Positions 36,766 through 46,118 of a stretch of 64,000 nt of DNA are shown here, piece by piece. A model generated the notes under the pieces. That model did not search any database, was not told the origin of the DNA, and was given only the letters and a program-made list of their open reading frames with translations. A program made the position numbers and the translations under genes. Numbering within the stretch: position 1 is the stretch's first letter; each line of letters starts with the position of its first letter. Origin of the DNA: Roseibium aggregatum IAM 12614 (GTDB taxonomy: Bacteria; Pseudomonadota; Alphaproteobacteria; Rhizobiales; Stappiaceae); the NCBI RefSeq assembly GCF_000168975.1, contig NZ_AAUW01000005.1:186001-250000 (forward strand), written 5' to 3'.

Positions 36766-39700
36766 GTGAGGGCACGCCAACGCATCCTGCCGGTCCGGCG
36801 CCAGTACAACAAATGGGTCAACAACCAGACCCTGGAAGACTATGCGCTCAGGTTCACCGCAAAGAGCGCGCGCCGGTTTTCCTCCCGGGCGATATCCCAG
36901 ACAGCGATCGGTGCGATCTCCTTTCTGGCGCTGGAAGCCATCGGCGGGGCGATCACCCTGTCCCACGGCACGGCCAACGCGTTTCTGGCGATCCTGGTCG
37001 GCAGCCTGGTGCTGTTGATCGTCGGTCTGCCGATCAGCCGCTATGCCATGCGCTACGGCGTTGATATCGATCTGCTGACCCGCGGCGCCGGGTTCGGCTA
37101 CATCGGGTCGACGGTCACCTCGCTGATCTACGCCAGCTTCACCTTCATTCTCTTTGCGATTGAAGCCTCCATCATGTCGAGCGCGCTGGAATTCGCCTTC
37201 GGTGTGCCGCTGTGGCTGGGGTATGTCATCAGCGCGGTCGCGGTCATTCCATTGGTGACCCACGGCATTACCTGGATCAGCCGTTTTCAGCTCGCGACCC
37301 AACCCTTCTGGATCATTCTGAACATCCTGCCGTTCATCTTCATTGCCTTTACGGACTGGCAGGCGGTTGGCGAGTGGCTGACGTTTTCCGGCATCGACCC
37401 GCTAACACAGGCGCCGCGCACGACAGTGGGCGGCTGGGACAGCATCAACCTGGTCAGCTTCGGCGCGGCGTCCGCGGTGATTCTGGCGCTGATGGCGCAG
37501 ATCGGCGAGCAGGTGGACTTCTTGCGCTTTCTGCCGGCGCAGGATTTCGCTCGCCGCAGGCACAGGCTCGCCCTGTTTCTGGCCGGGCCCGGCTGGGTCG
37601 TTCTTGGCGCCCCCAAGATGATTGCAGGCTCCTTTCTGGCAGTGCTTGTGCTTTCGCATGGGGTTCCGGTTCAGCATGCCGACGAACCCTCACGCATGTA
37701 TGCGATTGCCTTTGGCTACATGATACCCAACGAAACGGTGGTCCTTCTGCTGATGGCGGCCTTCGTGGTGGTGGCGCAGCTCAAGATCAACGTGATGAAC
37801 GCCTATGCAGGCTCGCTCGCCTGGTCGAATTTCTTTTCGCGCCTCACCCATTCTCATCCCGGCAGGGTGGTCTGGCTGGTCTTCAATGTCGGCATAGCGC
37901 TTCTGTTGATGGAACTCGGTATCTACCGGCTGCTGGAAGAAACCCTCGGCGTCTTTTCCATCATTGCGATGGCCTGGCTTTCCGCCATTTCGGCGGACCT
38001 CTTCATCAACAAGCCGCTTGGTCTGTCGCCACCGGGCATCGAGTTCAAGCGCGCGCATCTTTATGACGTCAATCCGGTCGGCACCGGCGCCATGCTTCTG
38101 GCCGCGGGCCTTGCTCTTGCGGCGCATTTCGGCGAGTTCGGCAAGACGGCCGAGGCACTGGCCACCTTTCTGGCGATGGTCATTGCCTTCGTCGCTGCCC
38201 CCCTGATCGCCTATGCGACCAAGGGACGGTTCTACCTGGCCCGCAAACCGCGCCAGAGCTGGCAGTCGAAGGAACACATTGCCTGCTCGATCTGCGAAAA
38301 CCCGTTCGAGCCGGAAGACATGGCCTATTGCCCGGCCTATCAGTCGCCGATCTGTTCGCTGTGCTGCTCACTCGATGCCCGCTGCCATGACAGCTGCAAA
38401 CCGAAGGCGCGGCTCTCCTATCAGGTTGGCACCGTCGCGGGCCGGGTTCTGCCGGATAGGGCGATGGAATTCCTGCAATCCCGGCTGGGGCGCTATGCCT
38501 TCATCTCGGTCCTGTCGAATGCGGCAATCGGCCTGGTGCTCTGGATCATCTACGCCCAGGCGGAGAACCGTCTGGGAGACCCGACCGGCATCATCGGACA
38601 GACGGTGCTACTGATCTTCTTCGTCTTCGCCATCGTCGTCGGTATCGCCTGCTGGTTCCTGGTGCTGGCCCATGACACCCGCCGGGTTGCCGAAGAAGAA
38701 TCCATGCGCCAGAACGCGCTGCTTCAGAAGGAAATCGATGCCCACAGCGTCACCGATGCGGCCCTGCAGAAGGCCAAGGAAAATGCCGAAGCGGCCAACC
38801 TTGCCAAGAGCCGCTACGTGGTTGGCCTCAGCCATGAACTCAGAACGCCGCTGAACGCGGTCATGGGCTATGCCCAGGTGCTGGAGCGTGATGACAGCGT
38901 GCCGGCAGCCCGCAAGCCTGCCATCAGCACCATCCGGCGCAGCGCCGAGCACCTGTCGGGCCTGATCGATGGTCTTCTGGATATCTCGCGTATAGAGGCG
39001 GGCAGGCTGCAGATCTATTCCAACGAGATAAACATTCACGAGTTTCTGGATCAGATCGTCGACATGTTCCGTATGCAGGCGGCGGCCAAGGGGCTCGGCT
39101 TCAGTTATGACCGTGCACCCAACCTGCCGGTCTTCGTGCGAACCGATGAAAAACGTCTGCGGCAGATCCTGGTCAATCTTCTGTCCAACGCGATCAAGTT
39201 CACCACCAGGGGCACTGTCTCGCTTGCCGTCAGCTACCGCTCGCAAGTGGCCGGCTTTGTGGTGTCGGACAGCGGCCCGGGCATCGCGCTCGATGAACAG
39301 GTCAAGATTTTCGAACCCTTTGGCCGCAGCAAGGCGGCGGACGGCGCCAAGACGCCGGGACTGGGCCTCGGGCTGACCATCACCAAGCTCCTGACGGAAA
39401 CCATGGGCGGGGCCATCGCTCTGTCCAGCGAACCGGGCGAGGGCGCCTCCTTCGAAGTGCGCCTGATGCTGGCGGCTGTCGACAGGCCCGTCGATACCAT
39501 CCGCCTGGAACGGCAGGTGCGAGGCTATGAAGGCGAGCGGAAGACGGTTGCGGTGATCGACGACAATCCGGATCACCGGGCTCTTGTCTGCGATATCCTG
39601 AAGCCCATCGGATTTGCGGTTGTCGAAGCGGACACGGGCCGGGCCTGTCTGGAGACAGTGGAGCCGTTGCGGCCGGACCTCTACCTGATCGATATCCTGA

Positions 39701-40155
39701 TGCCGGGAATGAACGGATGGGAGCTGGCCGAGAAACTGTGGGACAGAGGCGTCACCGCGCCGATCATCATGCTGTCGGCCAATATCGGCGACAAGGCACT
39801 GCGTCCGGACGGGCCAGCGCACCATTCGGCAACCCTTGCCAAGCCCTTCGCCATCGGCCAACTTTACGATCTTTTGCAAAAGCACCTGGGTGTCGTGTGG
39901 ACCGAACTGCCGGTCGAGCGGACCCTGCAACCTGCCCGAAAGGATCCCCTGAAATCGCCGGGTGCCGATCATGTCGCCGATCTGATCTCGCTTGCCGAGA
40001 TCGGTTATGTGGAAGGCATTGAGGCCAAGCTGAACGAATTGGCGCAAACGCCTGAAAATCTGCCCCTGATCGATGCATTGAACGTCCATCTGGCCCGGTT
40101 CGACTTCGATGCTTACAAAAACGTCTTGAGTGAATTGGAAACACATGACGGATGA
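36766..40155 (+). CDS. NCS1 permease-fused hybrid histidine kinase with Cys-rich segment
   Basis: An 1129-residue protein. Residues ~1-480 are a 12-helix NCS1 (purine/cytosine permease type) membrane domain. Residues 507-544 hold eight cysteines (C507, C510, C522, C530, C533, C534, C540, C544), a likely zinc or Fe-S knuckle. Two further helices follow, then HisKA with H690 in GLSHELRTPLN, HATPase (GLGLGLTITKLL) and a receiver with D976 in YLIDILMPGMNGW. The GTG at 36766 has GGAGG eight bases upstream; the frame is open to a TTG at 36733. It overlaps its regulator gene by 11 bases. Likely senses a urea-related or nucleobase-like solute; inferred from the urt genes beside it. Confidence 0.85.
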   Translation: MRARQRILPVRRQYNKWVNNQTLEDYALRFTAKSARRFSSRAISQTAIGAISFLALEAIGGAITLSHGTANAFLAILVGSLVLLIVGLPISRYAMRYGVDIDLLTRGAGFGYIGSTVTSLIYASFTFILFAIEASIMSSALEFAFGVPLWLGYVISAVAVIPLVTHGITWISRFQLATQPFWIILNILPFIFIAFTDWQAVGEWLTFSGIDPLTQAPRTTVGGWDSINLVSFGAASAVILALMAQIGEQVDFLRFLPAQDFARRRHRLALFLAGPGWVVLGAPKMIAGSFLAVLVLSHGVPVQHADEPSRMYAIAFGYMIPNETVVLLLMAAFVVVAQLKINVMNAYAGSLAWSNFFSRLTHSHPGRVVWLVFNVGIALLLMELGIYRLLEETLGVFSIIAMAWLSAISADLFINKPLGLSPPGIEFKRAHLYDVNPVGTGAMLLAAGLALAAHFGEFGKTAEALATFLAMVIAFVAAPLIAYATKGRFYLARKPRQSWQSKEHIACSICENPFEPEDMAYCPAYQSPICSLCCSLDARCHDSCKPKARLSYQVGTVAGRVLPDRAMEFLQSRLGRYAFISVLSNAAIGLVLWIIYAQAENRLGDPTGIIGQTVLLIFFVFAIVVGIACWFLVLAHDTRRVAEEESMRQNALLQKEIDAHSVTDAALQKAKENAEAANLAKSRYVVGLSHELRTPLNAVMGYAQVLERDDSVPAARKPAISTIRRSAEHLSGLIDGLLDISRIEAGRLQIYSNEINIHEFLDQIVDMFRMQAAAKGLGFSYDRAPNLPVFVRTDEKRLRQILVNLLSNAIKFTTRGTVSLAVSYRSQVAGFVVSDSGPGIALDEQVKIFEPFGRSKAADGAKTPGLGLGLTITKLLTETMGGAIALSSEPGEGASFEVRLMLAAVDRPVDTIRLERQVRGYEGERKTVAVIDDNPDHRALVCDILKPIGFAVVEADTGRACLETVEPLRPDLYLIDILMPGMNGWELAEKLWDRGVTAPIIMLSANIGDKALRPDGPAHHSATLAKPFAIGQLYDLLQKHLGVVWTELPVERTLQPARKDPLKSPGADHVADLISLAEIGYVEGIEAKLNELAQTPENLPLIDALNVHLARFDFDAYKNVLSELETHDG

Positions 40156-41059
40156 TCGTCGCGATACGGTCCTTGTGGTCGACGACAGCCCGGAAACGCT
40201 CGGCTTCGTCACCGAAGCGCTGAAAAAGACCGGTGTCGCCGTTCTGGTGGCGACCAGCGGCGAGACCGCGCTCAACATCTGCAGCAAGGTGACACCGGAC
40301 ACGATCCTGATGGATGCAGTCATGCCGGGCCTCGACGGTTTTGAAACCTGCCGCCAGATCAAGGAAAACCCAGCGCTCCAGCACGTGCCGGTGATTTTCA
40401 TGACCGGGCTGTCCGAGACGGAGCATGTGGTAAAGGCACTGGAATCGGGCGGTGTCGATTTCCTCACCAAACCGATCGACGTCGATGAGCTGAAGGCCCG
40501 GATCAAGGTGCATCTCAAAAATGCCCGTTCGGTTCAAAGCGCCCATGTGGCGCTGGATGCGGCGGGCCGCCATCTGGTCGCGGTATCGCAGGAGGGGACG
40601 GTGCTGTGGTCGACACCGCAGATCCACAACCTGCTGGCAAAGACAGGCGCTGCCGAAACCAGCCTTTTCCGTTTGGGGCGGGCGCTGGGCGAGTGGCTGG
40701 ACGGGCCGCATTCTTCGGGTGAGCGGCGCAAGAGTTTCATGCTTGGACTTTCGGAAAACCTTGCGGTGCAGCTTCACCCGCTTGGCCGTGTCGGCCCGGA
40801 CGAGAACCTGTTCCGCGTCACCGCCGAAGATGAAGCCGGTCAGGTTCAGGCGCTTCAGGGCAGCTTTGAACTGACGCAGCGTGAGGCGGAAGTCCTGATC
40901 TGGATCGCCAAAGGCAAGTCCAACAAGGACATCGGCGAAATCCTGGGTCTATCGCCGCGCACCGTGAACAAGCATCTTGAGCAGATCTTCGTCAAACTTG
41001 GCGTCGAAAACCGGGCCTCTGCCGCTGTGCGCGCCGCCGAGGTTATCTACGCGCTTTAG
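40145..41059 (+). CDS. LuxR-family response regulator partner of the NCS1 kinase
   Basis: A 304-residue protein: receiver (VVDDSPETLG, phospho-acceptor D57 in TILMDAVMPGLDG, TKPIDVDELKAR), a ~110-residue linker domain of no known family, and a C-terminal LuxR helix-turn-helix (LTQREAEVLIWIAKGKSNKDIG, in part; LSPRTVNKHLEQIF). The start ATG 40145 lies inside the kinase gene 8 bases before its last codon ends, giving coupled translation. Likely target: urt operon, through the palindrome at 36576. Confidence 0.87.
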   Translation: MTDDRRDTVLVVDDSPETLGFVTEALKKTGVAVLVATSGETALNICSKVTPDTILMDAVMPGLDGFETCRQIKENPALQHVPVIFMTGLSETEHVVKALESGGVDFLTKPIDVDELKARIKVHLKNARSVQSAHVALDAAGRHLVAVSQEGTVLWSTPQIHNLLAKTGAAETSLFRLGRALGEWLDGPHSSGERRKSFMLGLSENLAVQLHPLGRVGPDENLFRVTAEDEAGQVQALQGSFELTQREAEVLIWIAKGKSNKDIGEILGLSPRTVNKHLEQIFVKLGVENRASAAVRAAEVIYAL

Positions 41060-41259
41060 GCCCTCAACAGGGAAAACGTTTGACTGGCTTCGATTGCTAT
41101 CGGCCACCCAAGCCTTGTCCACCGAATGAGAATGGCAGGTTTCTGCGATTTGAAACCATATTGCCGATTGGCTCGACAAGCGCCGGAGCTTGTCCTATGG
41201 ATGCATCAAGCCGTTGAATAACACGAAGAACCCTGCGGCAATGCAAGGAGGTACCGGGC

Positions 41260-41982
41260 ATGGTGGAGTCTCGGGAAGTGCGCCGGTCGTCGCTGTTGCC
41301 GGACCGCATTGCTGCGGACATCATGGCAAAGATACAAGATGGCGAACTGATGCCAGGCGATCCCTTGCCGACGGAACACGCCCTTGCCGGAACCTTCGGC
41401 GTCAGCCGCAACGTGGTGCGTGAAGCCATCGCCCGGCTGCGCTCGGACGGTGTCATTGAATCGCGCCAGGGCCGTGGAGCCGTCGTCAAACCCGTTTCGG
41501 AACGCGAAACGTTCCGGGTGGACATCAGGTCACTCGAAAAATCCGGCAATCTGGCAGATCTCTTCGAATTGCGCGGTCTCCTGGAGATCGAGGCCGCTGG
41601 CCTTGCCGCGTTACGCCGCAGCGCAGAGGATCTCTCGGAAATGCGGGCGGCGGTCGCCGTCCTCGAGGGACACAAGCAGTTTGACGAACAGCGGCTGGAA
41701 GCCGATGCCGTGTTTCACCGCGCCATCGGCAAGGCGGCCGGCAATTCCTATCTCTTTGCCATCATCTGCTATATTTCCTCACGCTTGAAGGAAACCACGC
41801 GGGTGACGTCGGATATCTACACCAAGGACGATCTGGTGGAGATCACGCTGGATGAGCACCGCAGGGTGCTGGCCGCAATAGAGGCAGGCGACAGGACCGC
41901 CGCCCGCGACGCCATGGCAACGCATGTTCAAGGCGCCGCGTCCCGCCTCAATGTCGAGGTCAAGCTGGGCACCAAGGTTTAG
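41260..41982 (+). CDS. GntR-family regulator (FadR subfamily, FCD domain)
   Basis: A 240-residue regulator: GntR winged helix (about residues 10-78, with LPTEHALAGTFGVSRNVVREA in part) and an FCD all-helical ligand domain with the metal/ligand residues D and H in DAVFHRAIGKAAGN and DEHRRVLAAIEAGD. ATG 41260 has AAGGAGG upstream. It stands alone on the plus strand; members sense organic acids such as sugar acids, glycolate or lactate. It might regulate the ThuA/ABC operon 1 kb away, but this is a guess. Confidence 0.85.
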   Translation: MVESREVRRSSLLPDRIAADIMAKIQDGELMPGDPLPTEHALAGTFGVSRNVVREAIARLRSDGVIESRQGRGAVVKPVSERETFRVDIRSLEKSGNLADLFELRGLLEIEAAGLAALRRSAEDLSEMRAAVAVLEGHKQFDEQRLEADAVFHRAIGKAAGNSYLFAIICYISSRLKETTRVTSDIYTKDDLVEITLDEHRRVLAAIEAGDRTAARDAMATHVQGAASRLNVEVKLGTKV

Positions 41983-42102
41983 AGTCGTCGCCCCTGGGTG
42001 CTGTCTTGACCGCAAGCGGGTTATCCAATCGGCTGATTTTCACACCCGCAAGCTGTCGGTCTTTTGTGGGCTGTCTCTGGAAGGCAGGATCGTCACGGTA
42101 GC

Positions 42103-42873
42103 TCAGGACCCGAGCAGGCCTGTTTTTCGCAGAAGACGTATAAACTTGTTGCTGTTTCGCTCGGCTCTCATCGTCTCATAAAGGCGCAGATCGATTGTAT
42201 TGTGGTTCCTGATGACGTCGAGCTGACGATCCGAGAGCGATAGCGCAGGATAACGGCTCCGATTGTCCTGCCGCAGTGTCAGGGGCAGGCCGGTTTCCTG
42301 CGAGATTCTCTCGAAGAGAGCCGGCACGTCATCGGTAAACCCCAGTATGTTCACCGAGCGACAGGTGGAAACGGCCCGTTTGAGAAGAGCGTCGCAGTCA
42401 TCGATCGGGTTGGTTTTGGAAGCAACAAACCGGTCGGACAACTCTTGTCCTTCTGCCACTATGGGGGTTCCACCCAGATATCGGCATATAAGATTGTCAG
42501 CACCTGGCAATCGGCCCTGATCCAGGCTTTCGAGCGCATCTGTCTCCGTCATTTTTCCATCTGCGAGAAAATGCCGAATGTGGGAAATGGTTCGCTCTAT
42601 CGGATCACGCAGCACCACGATCGTCAGCGTCTTCTTCGGCAGATATGTTCGAACCCATAAGCCGTAGTGGCCCCGAAACAGGCGAAAGTCCGGTTTGTCC
42701 TGAAGCTCCTGCAAGGCCACGTGAAGCGGCGGATAGCGGCCAAGATGGTGCGAAATCAGCGCTTGAGAGGGGACGACTGCTGCCTCTCCAACTGCCTGTT
42801 CCAGCGAAAGGCGCAATGAGGTGCCGGCTGTCTTCGGGATGTGGCAAAAGAAGATCTTTTTATCAAACTTCAA
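42103..42873 (-). CDS. Sulfotransferase-family protein
   Basis: A 256-residue protein with the PAPS-binding 5' motif CHIPKTAGTSLR near residue 10 and the 3'-phosphate motif VVLRDPIERTISHIRHFL at about residue 85. This is the sulfotransferase type 2 group that acts on carbohydrates. A GGGAGG site precedes ATG 42873. It lies between a GntR gene and the ThuA operon with no sulfate-activation genes near it. It may sulfate an exopolysaccharide or glycolipid. Slightly AT-richer than its neighbours, so perhaps acquired. Confidence 0.72.
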   Translation of the reverse strand: MKFDKKIFFCHIPKTAGTSLRLSLEQAVGEAAVVPSQALISHHLGRYPPLHVALQELQDKPDFRLFRGHYGLWVRTYLPKKTLTIVVLRDPIERTISHIRHFLADGKMTETDALESLDQGRLPGADNLICRYLGGTPIVAEGQELSDRFVASKTNPIDDCDALLKRAVSTCRSVNILGFTDDVPALFERISQETGLPLTLRQDNRSRYPALSLSDRQLDVIRNHNTIDLRLYETMRAERNSNKFIRLLRKTGLLGS

Positions 42874-43024
42874 AACACCTCCCTTTTCCTGAGGCGGAAT
42901 ATTCGCACTCCCTCACACCGGTGCAGTCATAGGTGCGCCAACCGATCATGAAAGCCTGATCACCCTAGCGGAAAGCCGGCGTTTATTGAAGCGTGACGCT
43001 CCTGTCGGAAAATCTGAAGGGGGG

Positions 43025-43735
43025 CTAAGCGGATTTGCCTTCTGCTGCCCAGAGTGCGCCGCGGCGAATGATTTCCGTCACCTGGGGCACCTTGAGATCG
43101 TCCAGTTCGTGGCCGATGGAGCAGTAGAACACCCGGCCCTTGTCCCAGCGCCGTTTCCAGACGACGGGAATGACGGTTCCCTCGATCCACCATAGGTGAT
43201 CGCCGGAGAAGGTGGTGGTGGCCAGAACCTCGTTGGAAGGGTCTACCAGCATGTAATACTGCTCGGACGTCAGGCGGAAGCTCCTGATGCCCTTCACGAT
43301 CGGATCGTCCGGTTTGCAGATGGTCACATCGTAGTCGATGTAGTCTTCCCGTGGCTGAAGGTTGTCCGGCCACCCGGGAGGATGAGCGACAAACTGCCCG
43401 CCGATCAGGAAATGGTAGGTCGGACGGTCGCGGAAGGCATCGCCCATGTGTCCGTGCCATCCGGCAATACCGCAGCCGTTGGCGACGAGTTTCAGCAGCC
43501 CGTCCTCCTGAGGTTTGGTCATGTTGCCGAATTCCTGCTGATGACCCGAGCGGGCCGACGACCAGATCGGCGTGATCAGATCGACATCGGCAAGCTCATC
43601 CGGCCGCTCCAGCGGTTCCATCGTGTCGTAGACGGTGACGCTGAACCCATTGTCGCGAAGCAGCGCTTCGTACCAGTCGCTGAAGTGGGTGGGCGTGTGG
43701 CCTTCCCAGCCACCGACAAACAGAACTGCTTTCAT
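43025..43735 (-). CDS. ThuA-like protein
   Basis: A 236-residue ThuA (trehalose-utilisation) family protein, a glutamine-amidotransferase-like fold without a proven catalytic activity. It begins MKAVLFVGGWEGHTPTHFSD and has the family's GIAGWHGHMGDAFRDRPTY, in part, and FYCSIGHELDDL. ThuA-like proteins are linked to disaccharide 3-keto sugar metabolism. Last gene of the leftward operon; its start overlaps the stop of the dehydrogenase gene by 4 bases. Confidence 0.83.
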   Translation of the reverse strand: MKAVLFVGGWEGHTPTHFSDWYEALLRDNGFSVTVYDTMEPLERPDELADVDLITPIWSSARSGHQQEFGNMTKPQEDGLLKLVANGCGIAGWHGHMGDAFRDRPTYHFLIGGQFVAHPPGWPDNLQPREDYIDYDVTICKPDDPIVKGIRSFRLTSEQYYMLVDPSNEVLATTTFSGDHLWWIEGTVIPVVWKRRWDKGRVFYCSIGHELDDLKVPQVTEIIRRGALWAAEGKSA

Positions 43736-44607
43736 TTCAGACCCTTGTTCACGAAGGAAAGAATGGAGGCCATGTCGCGGCCGTCATATCCGGCCTGGCC
43801 GGCAGCCTTCAGAACCGCATGATTGAGTTCCGCCTGCGGCATGACCACACCGCAGGTGGATGCAAGTTCCAGTGCCAGCCCGACATCCTTGCGGGCAAGC
43901 GCGACCGTGAAGCTCACCTCATGGGCGGCCTCGTCCAGATAAAGTCCCTTGCGATAGGCGATAACCGGGGCGGCGGCTGCGGAATTTTCGACGACCTCGT
44001 AGGCTTGTTCCTGCGGGATGCCGGCGGCCGTTGTCAGGGAAAGGGCTTCGGCCAGCGTCTGGTTGAGACCGTGAATAAGCATGTTGACGCCAAGCTTCAT
44101 GGCGGCGCCTGCACCGGCTTTGCCCAACCAGATTGTTTTCCGGCCCAGAACATCGAAGAGAGCGGCAAGTTCGGGCGCATCGCTCGCTGTGGCGCCTGCC
44201 ATGATCAACAGCTTTGCGTCCTTGGCCGCCTGTGTAGCGCCGGAAACAGGTGCATCGACGAAGCGCCGGCCTTTTTCCTGCGCAGCTCGCGCCAGACGTT
44301 CTGCCATGGGGACGGAAAGGGTGCCCATTTCGACCAGAACCTGCGCGCCGCTCGAAGCTTCAAACAGACCATCCGGCCCGAAATAGACTGTCTCCGCAGC
44401 AGCATCGTCGGCGAGCATGGTGATCACGATATCCGACCGCTCCGCCAGATCTTTCGGGGTGGCTGCCGGAAAGGCGTTGTGGGCGGAGGCGAAGGTCCGC
44501 GCAGTTTCAGCTGTCCGGTTCCAGATGCTCACCTCCAGACCGGCGGCGGCCAGATTGGCGGCCATGCGCACGCCCATCCGGCCGAGCCCTGCAAATCCGA
44601 CCCGCAT
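43732..44607 (-). CDS. NAD(P)-dependent dehydrogenase of the 3-hydroxyisobutyrate dehydrogenase family
   Basis: A 291-residue protein. N-terminal Rossmann motif VGFAGLGRMGVRMAANL; the substrate-binding DAPVSGATQAAKDAK; catalytic lysine in GAAMKLGVNMLIHG. It oxidises beta-hydroxy acids such as 3-hydroxyisobutyrate, tartronate or L-threonate types; exact substrate unknown. ATG 44607 shares one base with the ATPase stop. Part of the leftward operon with the ABC importer. Confidence 0.86.
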   Translation of the reverse strand: MRVGFAGLGRMGVRMAANLAAAGLEVSIWNRTAETARTFASAHNAFPAATPKDLAERSDIVITMLADDAAAETVYFGPDGLFEASSGAQVLVEMGTLSVPMAERLARAAQEKGRRFVDAPVSGATQAAKDAKLLIMAGATASDAPELAALFDVLGRKTIWLGKAGAGAAMKLGVNMLIHGLNQTLAEALSLTTAAGIPQEQAYEVVENSAAAAPVIAYRKGLYLDEAAHEVSFTVALARKDVGLALELASTCGVVMPQAELNHAVLKAAGQAGYDGRDMASILSFVNKGLK

Positions 44608-46118
44608 CAGGCGGCCTTTTCCGGCCTTATGCCGGAAATGGCCTGGATGAGATTGTCCTCGGTAACTTCCTCGGAGGTGAACGTCCGGATGATCTCACCG
44701 CTGTACATGGCGACGATCCTGTCGCTGACATGCAGAACCTCCGGCATTTCCGAACTGATCACGATGATTGCATAGCCCTGGCTGGCCAGGTCGCGGATCA
44801 GATTGTGGATCTCGGACTTGCTGCCGACATCGATCCCGCGCGTCGGTTCATCGACGATCAGCACGCTCGGATGCATGGAGAGCCACTTGCCGATGACGAT
44901 CTTCTGCTGGTTACCGCCGGAGAGGTTGCCGGCAAGCTGCTTCCAGCCGGGCGTGCGAATGTCGAGCCGGTCCCGGTACTGGTCGAAGATCGCAATTTCC
45001 GCGCCCTCGGCAACGAAGGGGCCGGCCTTGAGGTCGTCCACCTGAGGCAGGGTCATGTTGTCCCGGCAGTTCATGCCCAGAACGAGGCCCTGTGCCTTGC
45101 GGTCTTCCGGCACCAGAGAAATGCCTTTGGCGATGGCGTCGGCCGGTGAGTGAAAGACGGTTTCCTCGCCATTCAGCAAAATGGTGCCGCTGCTGGGTTC
45201 GCGCAGGCCGAACAGGGTTTCGGCGATTTCCGTGCGGCCAGCACCAACAAGGCCATAGAAGCCGACAACCTCGCCCTTGCGCACCTCAAAGCTGATGTCC
45301 CGGAACAGCTTCCCGCAGGAGAGGCCGCGCACTTCCAGTGCCACATCGCCCAGTTCGTGATGGACGGCGTTGCGCGACAGGTCGAGCTTGCGGCCAATCA
45401 TCAATTGCGTGATTTCGTCCTCGCTGGTCTCGGCCGTGTTCAGGGTGCCCCGATACTGTCCGTCCCGCAGCACGCTGATACGGTCGGTCATGCGGAAGAT
45501 CTCCTCCATGCGGTGCGAGATGTAGATGATGCCGACGCCTTCGGCTTTCAGGTTGTCGATGACATCGAACAGAACCACCTTTTCCGCGTCGGTCAGAGAA
45601 GCGGTCGGTTCATCGAAGATGACCGCCTTGGCTTCAACGGTCAGGGCGCGGGCAATTTCCACCATCTGCTGGTTGGCGATGGAAAGGTCGCCGACGCGCG
45701 TGCGTGCGTCGAAACCGACCTTGAGCGTCTCCAGAATGCGGTTGGTCTGCTCATGCAGCTTCGGCCAGTCGACGCGGCCGAAACTCTTGCGCGGCAATTC
45801 GCCGAGATAGATGTTTTCGGCAACCGTCAGTTCTTCGGCAAGGCTCAGTTCCTGGTGAATGAAGACGATGCCCTTGCTTTTCGCCTGAAGCGGCGACGTC
45901 ATGACGACCGGTTGCTCGCTGACGATGATCTTGCCCTCGTCCGGCTGGTAGATGCCGCCGAGCACCTTCATCAGGGTCGATTTCCCAGCGCCGTTTTCGC
46001 CCATCAGGGCATGGACTTCACCGGGCAGGACGGAAAAGGAGACACCGTCCAGAGCGCGGACGCCGGGGAAGGTCTTGACGATGCCTTCCAGGCGCAAGGC
46101 GGGGGTGGCGCTGGTCAT
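44607..46118 (-). CDS. Sugar ABC transporter ATP-binding protein (RbsA/XylG type)
   Basis: A 503-residue protein with two tandem ABC domains. First: Walker A GENGAGKST, and the signature-like region IANQQMVEIARAL. Second: GLVGAGRTE (degenerate Walker A), LSGGNQQKIVIGKWL and Walker B VLIVDEPTRGIDVGS. It powers import with the two permeases. ATG 46118 is preferred over 46343. Start overlaps the permease stop by 4 bases. Confidence 0.94.
   Translation of the reverse strand: MTSATPALRLEGIVKTFPGVRALDGVSFSVLPGEVHALMGENGAGKSTLMKVLGGIYQPDEGKIIVSEQPVVMTSPLQAKSKGIVFIHQELSLAEELTVAENIYLGELPRKSFGRVDWPKLHEQTNRILETLKVGFDARTRVGDLSIANQQMVEIARALTVEAKAVIFDEPTASLTDAEKVVLFDVIDNLKAEGVGIIYISHRMEEIFRMTDRISVLRDGQYRGTLNTAETSEDEITQLMIGRKLDLSRNAVHHELGDVALEVRGLSCGKLFRDISFEVRKGEVVGFYGLVGAGRTEIAETLFGLREPSSGTILLNGEETVFHSPADAIAKGISLVPEDRKAQGLVLGMNCRDNMTLPQVDDLKAGPFVAEGAEIAIFDQYRDRLDIRTPGWKQLAGNLSGGNQQKIVIGKWLSMHPSVLIVDEPTRGIDVGSKSEIHNLIRDLASQGYAIIVISSEMPEVLHVSDRIVAMYSGEIIRTFTSEEVTEDNLIQAISGIRPEKAA

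Noticed and set aside
38608..40518. A 636-codon leftward open frame
   Set aside because: It overlaps the NCS1 kinase gene on the other strand, whose domains are clear; shadow.
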